Shown here: one piece after another, positions 6,421-13,242 of the stretch
Layout: each line of letters starts with the position of its first letter
Numbering within the stretch: the stretch's first letter is position 1
NCBI GenBank assembly: GCA_027346205.1
Contig: DAIESR010000329.1
Span: 1-13,242 of the forward strand
DNA length: 13,242 bases
Source: Beijerinckiaceae bacterium
GTDB lineage: Bacteria; Pseudomonadota; Alphaproteobacteria; Rhizobiales; Beijerinckiaceae
Direction of reading: 5' to 3'
Made by a program: the position numbers and the translations under genes
Notes under the pieces: model-generated
Seen by the model: the letters and a program-made list of their open reading frames with translations, nothing else
Database searches by the model: none
What the model was told of the DNA's origin: nothing

Positions 6421-6891
6421 TCAAGGCGTCGGCTTCCCGGTCGATTGCGCGTCATAATTCGGCTTGACGTCGACGAGTGGCGTTCCGTCCAGGCAATCGA
6501 GACCTCTGACGACGAGGACATTGCCTTCGACGCGCAGCAGCGTCACGATCGAAGAGGCGATCGGATTGGGCCGCGCTGGCGAGCGCAATGCGAACGTGCC
6601 GGCGGCGACATCACGTCCCCGCGCCACTTGCAGCACGAGATCACGGCGGGCGAAATTCATCCAGTAGAGAATCTGCAATTCGCGGTAGCGATCGATGCTG
6701 GTGAGCGCCTCCCGCCAGCGCGCATCTATTTCGAGGCGGCATTCGGGACCATTGATGCGATCGCCCTGGCGCGGACATTGGCCACGTTCGGTCCAGGGTG
6801 TGCGAATGTGGCCAATGAAATAGATCGACGCGTCATAGGCAATGGGCAGCTCTATGGCGGTTTCACCGGGCCTGATGGTCTCGTCGTCCAT
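6421..6891 (-). CDS. trmO: TrmO/TsaA-like tRNA (t6A37-N6)-methyltransferase
   Basis: TrmO (YaeB/TsaA, UPF0066) uses S-adenosylmethionine to methylate N6 of threonylcarbamoyladenosine at position 37 of certain tRNAs, tuning decoding of ACY threonine codons. Family signatures are clear: FIGHIRTPW (25-33), RGQCPRQGD and PECRLEID, then ILYWMNFARRDLVLQ, the RSPARPNPIASS segment and GLDCLDGTPLVDVKP near the end. At 156 residues it is the compact single-domain form common in alphaproteobacteria and lacks the extra C-terminal domain of the 235-residue Escherichia coli protein. I chose ATG at 6891; a GTG three codons upstream (6900) is possible. It follows pth by 42 bp on the same strand and probably closes the rplY-pth transcript. 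Its stop faces the kinase gene across 25 bp. Confidence 0.88.
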   Translation of the reverse strand: MDDETIRPGETAIELPIAYDASIYFIGHIRTPWTERGQCPRQGDRINGPECRLEIDARWREALTSIDRYRELQILYWMNFARRDLVLQVARGRDVAAGTFALRSPARPNPIASSIVTLLRVEGNVLVVRGLDCLDGTPLVDVKPNYDAQSTGKPTP

Positions 6892-6933
6892 GCTCGTCAC
6901 CGAGGGTTTCGAGGTCGCGGCGCCGGCAAGAGG

Positions 6934-7530
6934 CTAAAACAATCCCTCTTTCGCGAGGCCGGCGGCCGCCATCGCAAGATGCACCTTATTCTGGAAGGTC
7001 GCATCCTCGCCTTGCACGAGCAGCTCGGCATTGGCGGCGATCGTCAGGCAGAGGGATTCGACCCAGGCGTTTTCGCTCTTGCCGAAATCTGCGAGCACAT
7101 AATCATGCACGCGATTCTTGTCGCCGGGATGGCCGATGCCGATCCGCACCCGGCGATAGTCATTACCGATCGCCTCGCTGATCGAGCGCAGGCCATTATG
7201 TCCGGCATTGCCGCCGCCGAGCTTCACTCTGAGCTTGCCTGGGGCAAGGTCGAGTTCGTCATGAAAGACGACGATGTTTCCGGGGGGGATTTTGTAGAAG
7301 CGCGCCGCTTCTTGGACGGCGCGACCGGATTCGTTCATATAGGTTTCCGGCTTCAGCAGGATCACCTTGTCGCCGGCGAGCGTCATCTCGCTGGCGAGTC
7401 CTTTGAAGCGGACCCGGAAGGGCGGGAAATTATGCTCGCGCGCCAAGGTATCGACGACCATGAAGCCGATGTTGTGGCGATTTCCGGCATAGGCCCGGCC
7501 GGGATTGCCGAGGCCGACAAAGAGCTTCAT
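6934..7530 (-). CDS. pth: Peptidyl-tRNA hydrolase
   Basis: Pth cleaves the ester bond of peptidyl-tRNAs dropped by stalled ribosomes, recycling tRNA in the cytoplasm. The 198 residues are the standard bacterial length. The residues matching the E. coli active site are all present: Asn9 in GLGNPG, His19 in NRHNIGF, Asn66 in [10 protein letters not shown], Asp91 in HDELD and Asn112 in [10 protein letters not shown] chose ATG at 7530 because it gives the canonical [11 protein letters not shown] start; an in-frame GTG two codons upstream (7536) would only add Val-Thr. It lies downstream of rplY, a very common pairing in bacteria, with an 84-bp gap that contains an inverted-repeat element. Confidence 0.97.
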   Translation of the reverse strand: MKLFVGLGNPGRAYAGNRHNIGFMVVDTLAREHNFPPFRVRFKGLASEMTLAGDKVILLKPETYMNESGRAVQEAARFYKIPPGNIVVFHDELDLAPGKLRVKLGGGNAGHNGLRSISEAIGNDYRRVRIGIGHPGDKNRVHDYVLADFGKSENAWVESLCLTIAANAELLVQGEDATFQNKVHLAMAAAGLAKEGLF

Positions 7531-7551
7531 GGTCACGAGCCCGTAGAGAAG

Positions 7552-7608
7552 GGCGGAGCGTAGGCTGGCTTCACGCCCAGCAGAATGTGCGCCAGCCTAC
7601 GGCGGAGC
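7552..7608. repeat. Small palindromic element with flanking direct repeats (MITE/REP-like)
   Basis: A 41-bp core (7560-7600) begins with GTAGGCTGGC and ends with its exact inverse GCCAGCCTAC. The 21-nt middle is TTCACGCCCAGCAGAATGTGC, so the core folds into a 10-11-bp stem with a large loop. The core is bordered on both sides by the same 8-mer, GGCGGAGC (7552-7559 and 7601-7608). Terminal inverted repeats plus equal-length direct repeats are what a tiny non-autonomous mobile element with a target-site duplication would leave. The alternative is a genome-wide REP-type intergenic palindrome acting as an mRNA-processing or attenuation hairpin between rplY and pth. No second copy is visible in this window. 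Confidence 0.6.
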
Positions 7609-7614
7609 TGCCTT

Positions 7615-8250
7615 TTACTTCTTGCCCTTGGCAGCCTTGCCGCCCTTGCCTGTCGCGGCCGCTACGACCGGTGTCTCCGGGACGACGATCGGAGGCACCA
7701 GGGTCGCAATGGTGAAATCACGATTGGTGATCGTCGGTTTGCAGCCTGGCGGCAAAGTCACCGCCGAAATATGCAGCGACTCGGCGATGTCGAACGTGCT
7801 CAGATCGACCTTGATGGCATCCGGGATCGCTTCGGCCGGCACGCGCATTTCGATGACGTGACGTACCACATTCAGTGAGCCGCCCTTCTTGAGGCCGGGA
7901 CAAATGTCCTGATTGATGAAATGGACCGGCACCTCGACTCGCAAGGTCGTCCCCGGCTTCAGGCGCAGGAAATCGATATGCAGCGGCTGATCCTTCACCG
8001 GATCGAGCTGATAGTCGCGCGGGATCACGCGCTGCTTGGTGCCGCCGACGTCGATCTCGAAGATCGTCGTCAGAAAATGCCCCGCATAGATGAGCTTGTT
8101 GAGGTCGCGGAAGTCGAGCACAATCGGCTCTGGCGGATCGCCGCCACCATAGATGACAGCTGGTATGCGGCCTTCACGACGAACGCTGCGGGCGGCCCCC
8201 TTGCCAATCCCACCTCGAACCTCGGCCGCCAAAGTTTTTGCTTCGGCCAT
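7615..8250 (-). CDS. rplY: 50S ribosomal protein L25/general stress protein Ctc
   Basis: L25 binds 5S rRNA in the large ribosomal subunit. The 211 residues correspond to the long, CTC-type form. The N-terminal 5S-binding domain (about 1-95) has [26 protein letters not shown] and ends with [12 protein letters not shown]. The C-terminal TL5-like beta domain (about 96-190) has [11 protein letters not shown], the GGSLNVVRH segment, [15 protein letters not shown] and VTLPPGC. The tail is Ala/Gly/Lys-rich and basic ([11 protein letters not shown]). The ATG at 8250 is preceded by GAAGGA at a good distance, the clearest ribosome binding site in the window. It is the first gene of the rplY-pth-trmO set. 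A promoter should lie in the 108-bp gap to the cupin gene, where a CCTTATAAGG palindrome (8319-8328) is visible. Confidence 0.97.
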   Translation of the reverse strand: MAEAKTLAAEVRGGIGKGAARSVRREGRIPAVIYGGGDPPEPIVLDFRDLNKLIYAGHFLTTIFEIDVGGTKQRVIPRDYQLDPVKDQPLHIDFLRLKPGTTLRVEVPVHFINQDICPGLKKGGSLNVVRHVIEMRVPAEAIPDAIKVDLSTFDIAESLHISAVTLPPGCKPTITNRDFTIATLVPPIVVPETPVVAAATGKGGKAAKGKK

Positions 8251-8318
8251 GTCGGTGTCCTTCGATATCTAAAAAATGCGGCCTGTGCCTCCAGGGGTGT
8301 CGGAAACGACCGCTCGGG

Positions 8319-8328
8319 CCTTATAAGG
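8319..8328 (-). promoter_or_regulatory. Possible rplY promoter or operator palindrome
   Basis: CCTTATAAGG is a perfect 10-bp palindrome in the 108-bp gap before rplY, about 70 bp upstream of its start codon. TTATAA-type sequence could serve as a -10 element on the minus strand, but I see no matching -35, so the assignment is tentative. Confidence 0.2.
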
Positions 8329-8358
8329 GCTTGTGCGCTGCGGCGCAATGGAGCCTGG

Positions 8359-9048
8359 CTACAACAGCTCCTGGGTGTGCTGGCTGGTCTTCTTCGGTGG
8401 CAAGTGTCCAGCCTTTGCCAAGAGCGTGCAGCCCGGCAAGGAAAAAGGCGCATGGGCGCTACCTTCTGGAAAGCGAACCCACGTGCCTTTTGGATAGTCG
8501 CCGCCTTCGTCGCTGAATATGCCGTCGAGAACGAGAAGCTCCTGGCCCACGTCATGGACATGGTGCTTCAGTTGCACGCCCGGCGGAAAATACATGAGCG
8601 AGGTGACATCGCCGCCAAACTCATGCAGCGTCTTTGTCGCGGGACCTATGGGGCCATGGCTCAGCCAGGCGCCCGCTTTCGTGTCGATCACCACGCGCGC
8701 GGTATCATTCGGCGCGAATTGCCAGAGCTTCACGAAGAGCAAGCAGCCTTCTTTGGTGAAAGGCTGATGTGACGTGCCGACGGGATCGCGCAGATAGGTG
8801 CCGGCGGGATAGGTGCCGTGCTCGTCTTCCAACACACCTTCGAGCACCAAGATTTCCTCGCCGCCGCCATGTTCGTGAAAGGGGAAGAAGCTGCCGGGCG
8901 CAAAGCGCACGAGGCTGGTCGCGCGCGCGATCTCCTCGCCGATCCGGTCGAGCATCAGCCTGTCGACGCCCGGCTGCGGCGAAGCCACCCATTCGGCTTC
9001 ATCGGGCCGGACAACCTCTTTTTGTGAAAAATCGGCGCGAATCTTCAT
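8359..9048 (-). CDS. ChrR-like bicupin (cupin_7) protein
   Basis: This is a 229-residue cytoplasmic protein made of two cupin barrels. The fold resembles the cupin part of ChrR-type anti-sigma factors, but there is no N-terminal zinc-binding anti-sigma domain. Cupin 1 has the metal-site pattern HEHGGGE (His58, His60, Glu64) with His94 in TSHQPF. Cupin 2 has HVHDVGQ (His163, His165), with Gln169 where Glu is expected, and His199 in SAHAPF. The repeated wording (EEILVLEG and QELLVLDG; GTYPAGTYLRDP and GDYPKGTWVRFP) shows an internal duplication. Stand-alone proteins of this kind are usually annotated as cupin-domain proteins, and some act in anti-oxidant or dioxygenase-like reactions; no substrate can be inferred here. 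No sigma-factor gene is next to it. It lies between mutS (151 bp upstream) and rplY (108 bp downstream) and may be a single transcription unit. Confidence 0.85.
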   Translation of the reverse strand: MKIRADFSQKEVVRPDEAEWVASPQPGVDRLMLDRIGEEIARATSLVRFAPGSFFPFHEHGGGEEILVLEGVLEDEHGTYPAGTYLRDPVGTSHQPFTKEGCLLFVKLWQFAPNDTARVVIDTKAGAWLSHGPIGPATKTLHEFGGDVTSLMYFPPGVQLKHHVHDVGQELLVLDGIFSDEGGDYPKGTWVRFPEGSAHAPFSLPGCTLLAKAGHLPPKKTSQHTQELL

Positions 9049-9199
9049 GGTTCAACCATCATGGACAAGCCGATGTGGCGCATATGAGCGTTCGTGGACA
9101 TGCGAGCGTTGTTCGGGAGGCTCGTCCTTGCCCGCCGGCGACAGCTCGGGGCAGCCAAAATCATGCCATGCACGAGGGGCTATCCTACCGGATATTATT

Positions 9200-11950
9200 C
9201 TAGCCCTCCTGCCGCGCCGCCTTCAATCGGTAAAGCGCCTCCAAGGCGGCGCGGGGCGAGAGCGCGTCGGGATCGAGCGCGTCGAGCGCCTCGGCCAATT
9301 TTTCCGTGCCTGAGCGCGTTTGCGCCGGAGGCGTGGTCTGCGCCGCGAAGAGCGGCAGATCGGCCACCAGTCTTTCGACCGGCGTGCGCCGGTCGCCGGC
9401 CTCAAGCTCGGCGAGGAGATGTTTGGCGCGTTCGATGACGGAGGCCGGCAGGCCGGCGAGCTTGGCGACTTGAATGCCATAGGAGCGATCCGCCGCCCCC
9501 GGCACGATTTCGTGGAGAAAAACGACATCTCCCTGCCAATCCGTCACCCGCAGGGTGAGATTGACGACACGCGGCAGCTGCTTCGCAAGCTGTGTCAATT
9601 CATGGAAATGGGTCGCGAAGAGCGCCCGTGACCGATTCTTCTCATGCAAATGCTCCATCACCGCCCAGGCGATGGAAAGCCCGTCGAAAGTCGCCGTGCC
9701 GCGACCGATTTCGTCCAGAATGACGAGCGAGCGCGGGCTGGCCTGATTAAGGATGCCCGCCGTCTCGACCATCTCGACCATGAAGGTCGAACGGCCGCGG
9801 GCGAGATCATCCGCCGCGCCGACGCGCGAGAACAATCGATCGACAATGCCGATCTCGCAGCGTGCGGCGGGAACGAAAGAGCCCATTTGCGCGAGAATGG
9901 CGATCAGAGCATTCTGCCGTAGATAGGTCGATTTGCCCGCCATATTTGGGCCGGTGACGACGGCGACGAGGCCACCGTCGTCGTTCGGCGCGGACAGCAT
10001 GCAATCATTGGCGACGAAGGGCTTGCCGGCAGTGGCGAGCGCCGCCTCGACAACGGGATGTCGTCCCCCTTCGATGTGAAAGGCAAGCGTTTCGTCGATC
10101 TCAGGCCGCGTCCAGTCGCGCTGCTCGGCGAGTGCGGCGAGCGCGGCCGCCACATCGATCGCGGCGAGCGCATCCGCCGCGGCTTTGATCGACGCCTCCG
10201 CCGCGAGGATCGCCGTAACCATTTGCTCGAAGATCTCTTGTTCTCGGGCAAGAGCCTTGTCCGCGGCCGCGGCGATCTTGGTTTCGAGCTCGGCGAGTTC
10301 GGTGGTGGAGAAACGCATCGCATCCGCCATCGTCTGGCGATGCACGAAAGTGGCATTGAAGGGCGGCTTGGTGAGTTTCTCGCCCTGCGCCTGCGGCACT
10401 TCGAGAAAGAAGCCGAGAAAATTATTGTGTTTCAGCTTCAGTTGGCGCGTTTCGGTCAATGCGCAATAGCGCGTCTGCAAATCCGCGATGACCCGACGGC
10501 TGGCATCGCGCAGGCCGCGAAATTCGTCCAGCTCAGCATCATAGCCCGCGCGAATGAAATTGCCGTCGGCGCGCTTCAGCGGCAGCTCTTCCGCGAGCGT
10601 ATCGGCAAGCCGCGCGGCGATCGCAGGATCGACGGCACCGGCCGCCTGAGCGGCACTGGCGAGTTCAGCGGGACAATCAGGAACGGCAGCGAGGCGTTTT
10701 GCAATCGCGGCCGCGGCGATGAGACCGTCGCGCAACGCGGCGAGATCGCGCGGGCCGCTTCGCTGCAAGGCAAGACGCGACAAAGGCCGGGCGAGATCGG
10801 GCGCGGATTTAAGGCTCGCACGCAGATCCGCGCGTAAGCCGCGGTCTTCAACGAGGAGACTCACGGCGTCGAGCCGTTGCAGGATCGCGGCGCGGCTCGT
10901 GAGAGGCCCGGCCAGCTGCTCCACCAACAGGCGGCTGCCGGCCGGCGTGACCGCGAGATCGATCACCGAGATGAGCGATCCGTCGCGCTGGCCAGACAAA
11001 GTGCGGGTTAATTCGAGATTGGCTCTCGTCGCCGCATCGATCTCCATCCGTGCATCGCTGCGCGTGCGCGTCGGCAGATCGAGCGCCGGGCGTGCGGCGA
11101 GCTGGGTGCGTTCGATATAGAAAATGGCGAGCGCGGCGGCGGCGATTTCGGCACGTGAAAACGTCCCGAGACCTTCGAGCGTTGTCAGTTTGAAGAAATC
11201 CTTCAGGCGCCGCTCGGCACTGGCATGATCGCCGATGTCGCGTCCGAGCGGGGTCAGCGGAATATTGAGATCGGCGACGAGCTGAGCAAAGGCAGCATCA
11301 TGGCAGAGCGCTTCGGGCGCAACGATCTCCGCCGGATCGAGGCGCCCGATCTCGGCGCTGAGCGCGGCTTGAGCGACCTCTGTCACCTGAAAGGCGCCGG
11401 TCGAAATGTCGACCGCGGCGAGCCCATAGGCAAAATCCGTCTCGGACGCACGTTGCCGCGCGATGGCGACAAGGCAATTGGCCTTTGCCGGATCGAGCAG
11501 GCGCTCCTCCGTGATCGTGCCGGGCGTCACGAGGCGCACGACATCGCGCTTGACGATCGCTTGCGCGCCGCGTTTGCGCGCTTCCACCGGATCTTCGATC
11601 TGTTCGCAGACGGCGACGCGATGGCCGAGTCCTATGAGCTTTTGCAGATAATCGTCGGCGCGTTCGATCGGCACGACACACATGGGAATATCGCGGCCTT
11701 GATGCTTGCCGCGCTTGGTGAGCACGATGCCGAGGGCGCGGGAGGCGACCTCCGCATCGCCAAAGAAAAGCTCGTAGAAATCGCCCATGCGGTAGAAGAG
11801 GAGACAATCCGGATTAACGGATTTGATCTCGATATATTGCGCCATCATCGGCGTGATTTTGGCGGCGCGGGCGGCATCGTCCGAAGCCTGTGCATCAGGG
11901 CCGGCAAGGGTTGTGGGCGGAGCAGGATCGAAGGCGCGGCGCTTGGACAT
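9200..11950 (-). CDS. mutS: DNA mismatch repair protein MutS
   Basis: MutS recognises mismatches and small loops and recruits MutL, using ATP-driven sliding-clamp formation. The 916 residues are complete. Domain I contains the mismatch-wedging Phe-x-Glu motif (Phe58 and Glu60 in RMGDFYELF), then the connector, the core helices and the clamp ([24 protein letters not shown]). The ATPase domain has Walker [10 protein letters not shown] (667-675), a Walker B region ([16 protein letters not shown], around 745-760) and the [11 protein letters not shown] segment. The C-terminal tail carries the small tetramer/beta-clamp region expected of MutS1. The N-terminus has about 30 extra residues before [13 protein letters not shown], as in many Rhizobiales. 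The stop lies 151 bp before the cupin gene. The 129-bp gap to kup carries a 9-bp inverted repeat. Confidence 0.97.
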   Translation of the reverse strand: MSKRRAFDPAPPTTLAGPDAQASDDAARAAKITPMMAQYIEIKSVNPDCLLFYRMGDFYELFFGDAEVASRALGIVLTKRGKHQGRDIPMCVVPIERADDYLQKLIGLGHRVAVCEQIEDPVEARKRGAQAIVKRDVVRLVTPGTITEERLLDPAKANCLVAIARQRASETDFAYGLAAVDISTGAFQVTEVAQAALSAEIGRLDPAEIVAPEALCHDAAFAQLVADLNIPLTPLGRDIGDHASAERRLKDFFKLTTLEGLGTFSRAEIAAAALAIFYIERTQLAARPALDLPTRTRSDARMEIDAATRANLELTRTLSGQRDGSLISVIDLAVTPAGSRLLVEQLAGPLTSRAAILQRLDAVSLLVEDRGLRADLRASLKSAPDLARPLSRLALQRSGPRDLAALRDGLIAAAAIAKRLAAVPDCPAELASAAQAAGAVDPAIAARLADTLAEELPLKRADGNFIRAGYDAELDEFRGLRDASRRVIADLQTRYCALTETRQLKLKHNNFLGFFLEVPQAQGEKLTKPPFNATFVHRQTMADAMRFSTTELAELETKIAAAADKALAREQEIFEQMVTAILAAEASIKAAADALAAIDVAAALAALAEQRDWTRPEIDETLAFHIEGGRHPVVEAALATAGKPFVANDCMLSAPNDDGGLVAVVTGPNMAGKSTYLRQNALIAILAQMGSFVPAARCEIGIVDRLFSRVGAADDLARGRSTFMVEMVETAGILNQASPRSLVILDEIGRGTATFDGLSIAWAVMEHLHEKNRSRALFATHFHELTQLAKQLPRVVNLTLRVTDWQGDVVFLHEIVPGAADRSYGIQVAKLAGLPASVIERAKHLLAELEAGDRRTPVERLVADLPLFAAQTTPPAQTRSGTEKLAEALDALDPDALSPRAALEALYRLKAARQEG

Positions 11951-12001
11951 GCGCTGACCATAGCAAAGCAGGCTCGGAGGAGCGAGACCAGGCGCACACC
12001 A

Positions 12002-12057
12002 TCCACCGTCAAAGAGCGAAGCCCCGGCAGAAATTTACCTGACACAGAGACGGTGGA
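12002..12057. repeat. 9-bp inverted repeat between kup and mutS
   Basis: TCCACCGTC (12002-12010) is repeated inverted as GACGGTGGA (12049-12057), 38 nt apart. On the minus strand it comes after the kup stop and about 50 bp before the mutS start. There is no T run after either arm, so it is not a classic terminator. It may end or process the kup transcript, or bind a regulator of mutS. Confidence 0.35.
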
Positions 12058-12079
12058 GGACGGGTCTTATGTTATTGGG

Positions 12080-13242
12080 TCACACCGTCACCTGCGCGCC
12101 CAACTCCACGACGCGATCGGAGGGAATGGCAAAAAAGTCCGTCGCATTGGTCGCTTGCTTCATCAGGTTGACGAAGAGCTTGTCCTGCCAATGCGGCATG
12201 CCGGAGGTTGGTGACGTCTTGATCGTGCGGCGGCCGAGGAAGAAGGAGGTCGTCATAATATCGAATTTGAGCCCGCATTTGCGCAACAGCGCCAGCGCGC
12301 CGGGCAGGCGCGGGCTCTCCATATAGCCGTAATGCAGGGTGATGCGGGTGAAATCCTCCGACACTTGCGCGATTTCATAGCGGTTCGCGATCGGCACACG
12401 CGGCGTGCTTTCGGTGCGGATCGACATGATCCAGACATGCTCGTGTAGAACCTTATTGTGCTTCAGATTATGCATGAGCGCTGAAGGCGCGACATCGGGC
12501 TGATTGGTGAGAAAGATCGCCGTGCCGGGCACACGCGTCGGCTTCGACTTTTCGAGCATATTGATGAGCTCTTGCAGCGGGATCGAATCGCGCTGCATCT
12601 TTTTCGCGAGCAGGTCATTGCCGCGCACGAAGGTCCACATGATGATCATCGTGCAGCAGGCGATGAGGAGCGGCACCCAGCCGCCGTCGACGACCTTCAT
12701 GAGATTGGCGGCAAGAAAGGCGATTTCGATGGCGAGGAAGAAGCCAATGAAGCTCACCGCGCCCCAGAGCGGCCACATCCATTTCTTCCAGACGACGACG
12801 AAAGCAAGCGAAGTGGTGACGACCATCGTGCCTGTGACCGCAACACCATAGGCATTGGCCAGCGCGCTCGAATTCTTGAACATGAAGACGAGGAGAAGCA
12901 CGCCGACGAGCATCAGCCGGTTGACATAGGGGATAAAGATCTGCCCCTCCTGAGTCTCGGACTTATGCTGGATCTCCATGCGCGGCAGAAGGCCGAGCTG
13001 GATCGCCTGGCGGACGATGGAAAAGGCCCCAGTGATCACCGCCTGGCTCGCGATGACCGTTGCCATGGTCGCGAGGAGAACGAGCGGCAGCAGCGCCCAG
13101 GATGGTGCAAGCAGATAAAACGGATTTGCGATCGCCGCATGATTGGCGAGAACCAGGGCGCCTTGGCCGAGATAATTGAGGCCCAAGGCTGGCAAGACGA
13201 AATAAAGCCAGGCTGATTGGATCGGCCGCCGGCCGAAATGGC
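12080..13242 (-). CDS. kup: Low-affinity potassium transport protein Kup (5' end outside the window)
   Basis: Kup is a proton-coupled potassium uptake carrier of the inner membrane (KUP/HAK family). The visible 387 codons are the C-terminal part, open to the window edge, where the readable sequence begins HFGRRPIQSAWLYFVLPALGLNYLGQG, the conserved loop and helix of the family. Further family signatures are MATVIASQAVITGAFSIVRQ, the QLGLLPRMEI stretch, GQIFIPYVNRLM and NAYGVAVTGTM. Hydrophobic helices then alternate with WKKW and GGWVP, followed by the soluble domain (RVPGTAIFLTNQPDVAPSAL, then NRYEIAQVSEDFTRITLHYGYME). About six membrane segments and the whole cytosolic tail are seen. The ion-binding N-terminal helices lie beyond the edge. 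The stop is 129 bp before mutS on the same strand. Confidence 0.95.
   Translation of the reverse strand, partial: HFGRRPIQSAWLYFVLPALGLNYLGQGALVLANHAAIANPFYLLAPSWALLPLVLLATMATVIASQAVITGAFSIVRQAIQLGLLPRMEIQHKSETQEGQIFIPYVNRLMLVGVLLLVFMFKNSSALANAYGVAVTGTMVVTTSLAFVVVWKKWMWPLWGAVSFIGFFLAIEIAFLAANLMKVVDGGWVPLLIACCTMIIMWTFVRGNDLLAKKMQRDSIPLQELINMLEKSKPTRVPGTAIFLTNQPDVAPSALMHNLKHNKVLHEHVWIMSIRTESTPRVPIANRYEIAQVSEDFTRITLHYGYMESPRLPGALALLRKCGLKFDIMTTSFFLGRRTIKTSPTSGMPHWQDKLFVNLMKQATNATDFFAIPSDRVVELGAQVTV

Noticed and set aside
6295..7563. 422-codon plus-strand ORF opposite trmO and pth
   Set aside because: It lies antisense to two clearly recognised proteins. Its translation (many Ile, Asp, His, Arg) is the usual mirror of GC-rich genes.
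7921..8772. 283-codon plus-strand ORF opposite rplY and the cupin gene
   Set aside because: It spans the antisense of two genes and their intergenic gap, and nothing recognisable is encoded.
11225..12214. 329-codon plus-strand ORF opposite the start of mutS and the end of kup
   Set aside because: Antisense shadow with mirror-type composition and no domain.
12572..13216. 214-codon plus-strand ORF opposite kup, rich in Asp, Glu, His and Arg
   Set aside because: Complement of the hydrophobic kup coding sequence, which yields this composition automatically.

Overview
The window looks like chromosomal DNA of an alphaproteobacterium, most likely of the order Hyphomicrobiales (Rhizobiales). The reasons are a DnaA whose domains I and IV read like the rhizobial form, an HWE-type sensor kinase (a family concentrated in this order), a CTC-type ribosomal protein L25 next to Pth, and GC-rich genes with typical alphaproteobacterial wording. 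I cannot name the genus from the sequence alone.

Layout. Positions 1-594 hold no recognisable gene. This stretch is about 49% G+C by hand count, clearly poorer than the genes around it, and carries a perfect 22-bp palindrome, one near-consensus DnaA box and a leader hairpin just before dnaA (595-2169). After a 173-bp gap come ruvC and ruvA, overlapping by ATGA (Holliday-junction resolvase and branch-migration subunit). ruvB does not follow. A 282-bp gap leads to a MoeB/ThiF/HesA-type E1-like adenylyltransferase that has lost three of its four expected zinc cysteines. Next is a receiver-PAS-PAS-HWE histidine kinase reading frame broken by an in-frame amber codon exactly between its phospho-acceptor helix and its ATPase domain.

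All genes up to about 6395 are on the plus strand, and all after that are on the minus strand, so the two blocks converge at 6396-6420. Read in transcription order from the right edge, the minus-strand block is: kup (potassium uptake, 5' end outside the window), mutS, a ChrR-like bicupin, rplY, pth and a trmO-like tRNA methyltransferase. rplY-pth-trmO is a translation-themed cluster with a small transposon-like palindromic element in the rplY-pth gap.

Together the window combines replication initiation, recombination and mismatch repair, translation hygiene and ion transport. These are mostly housekeeping genes. I see no phage, CRISPR, rRNA or tRNA genes and no large mobile element. The points most worth checking are the dnaA upstream region with its 22-bp palindrome, the amber-split kinase and the 41-bp inverted-repeat element flanked by 8-bp direct repeats.
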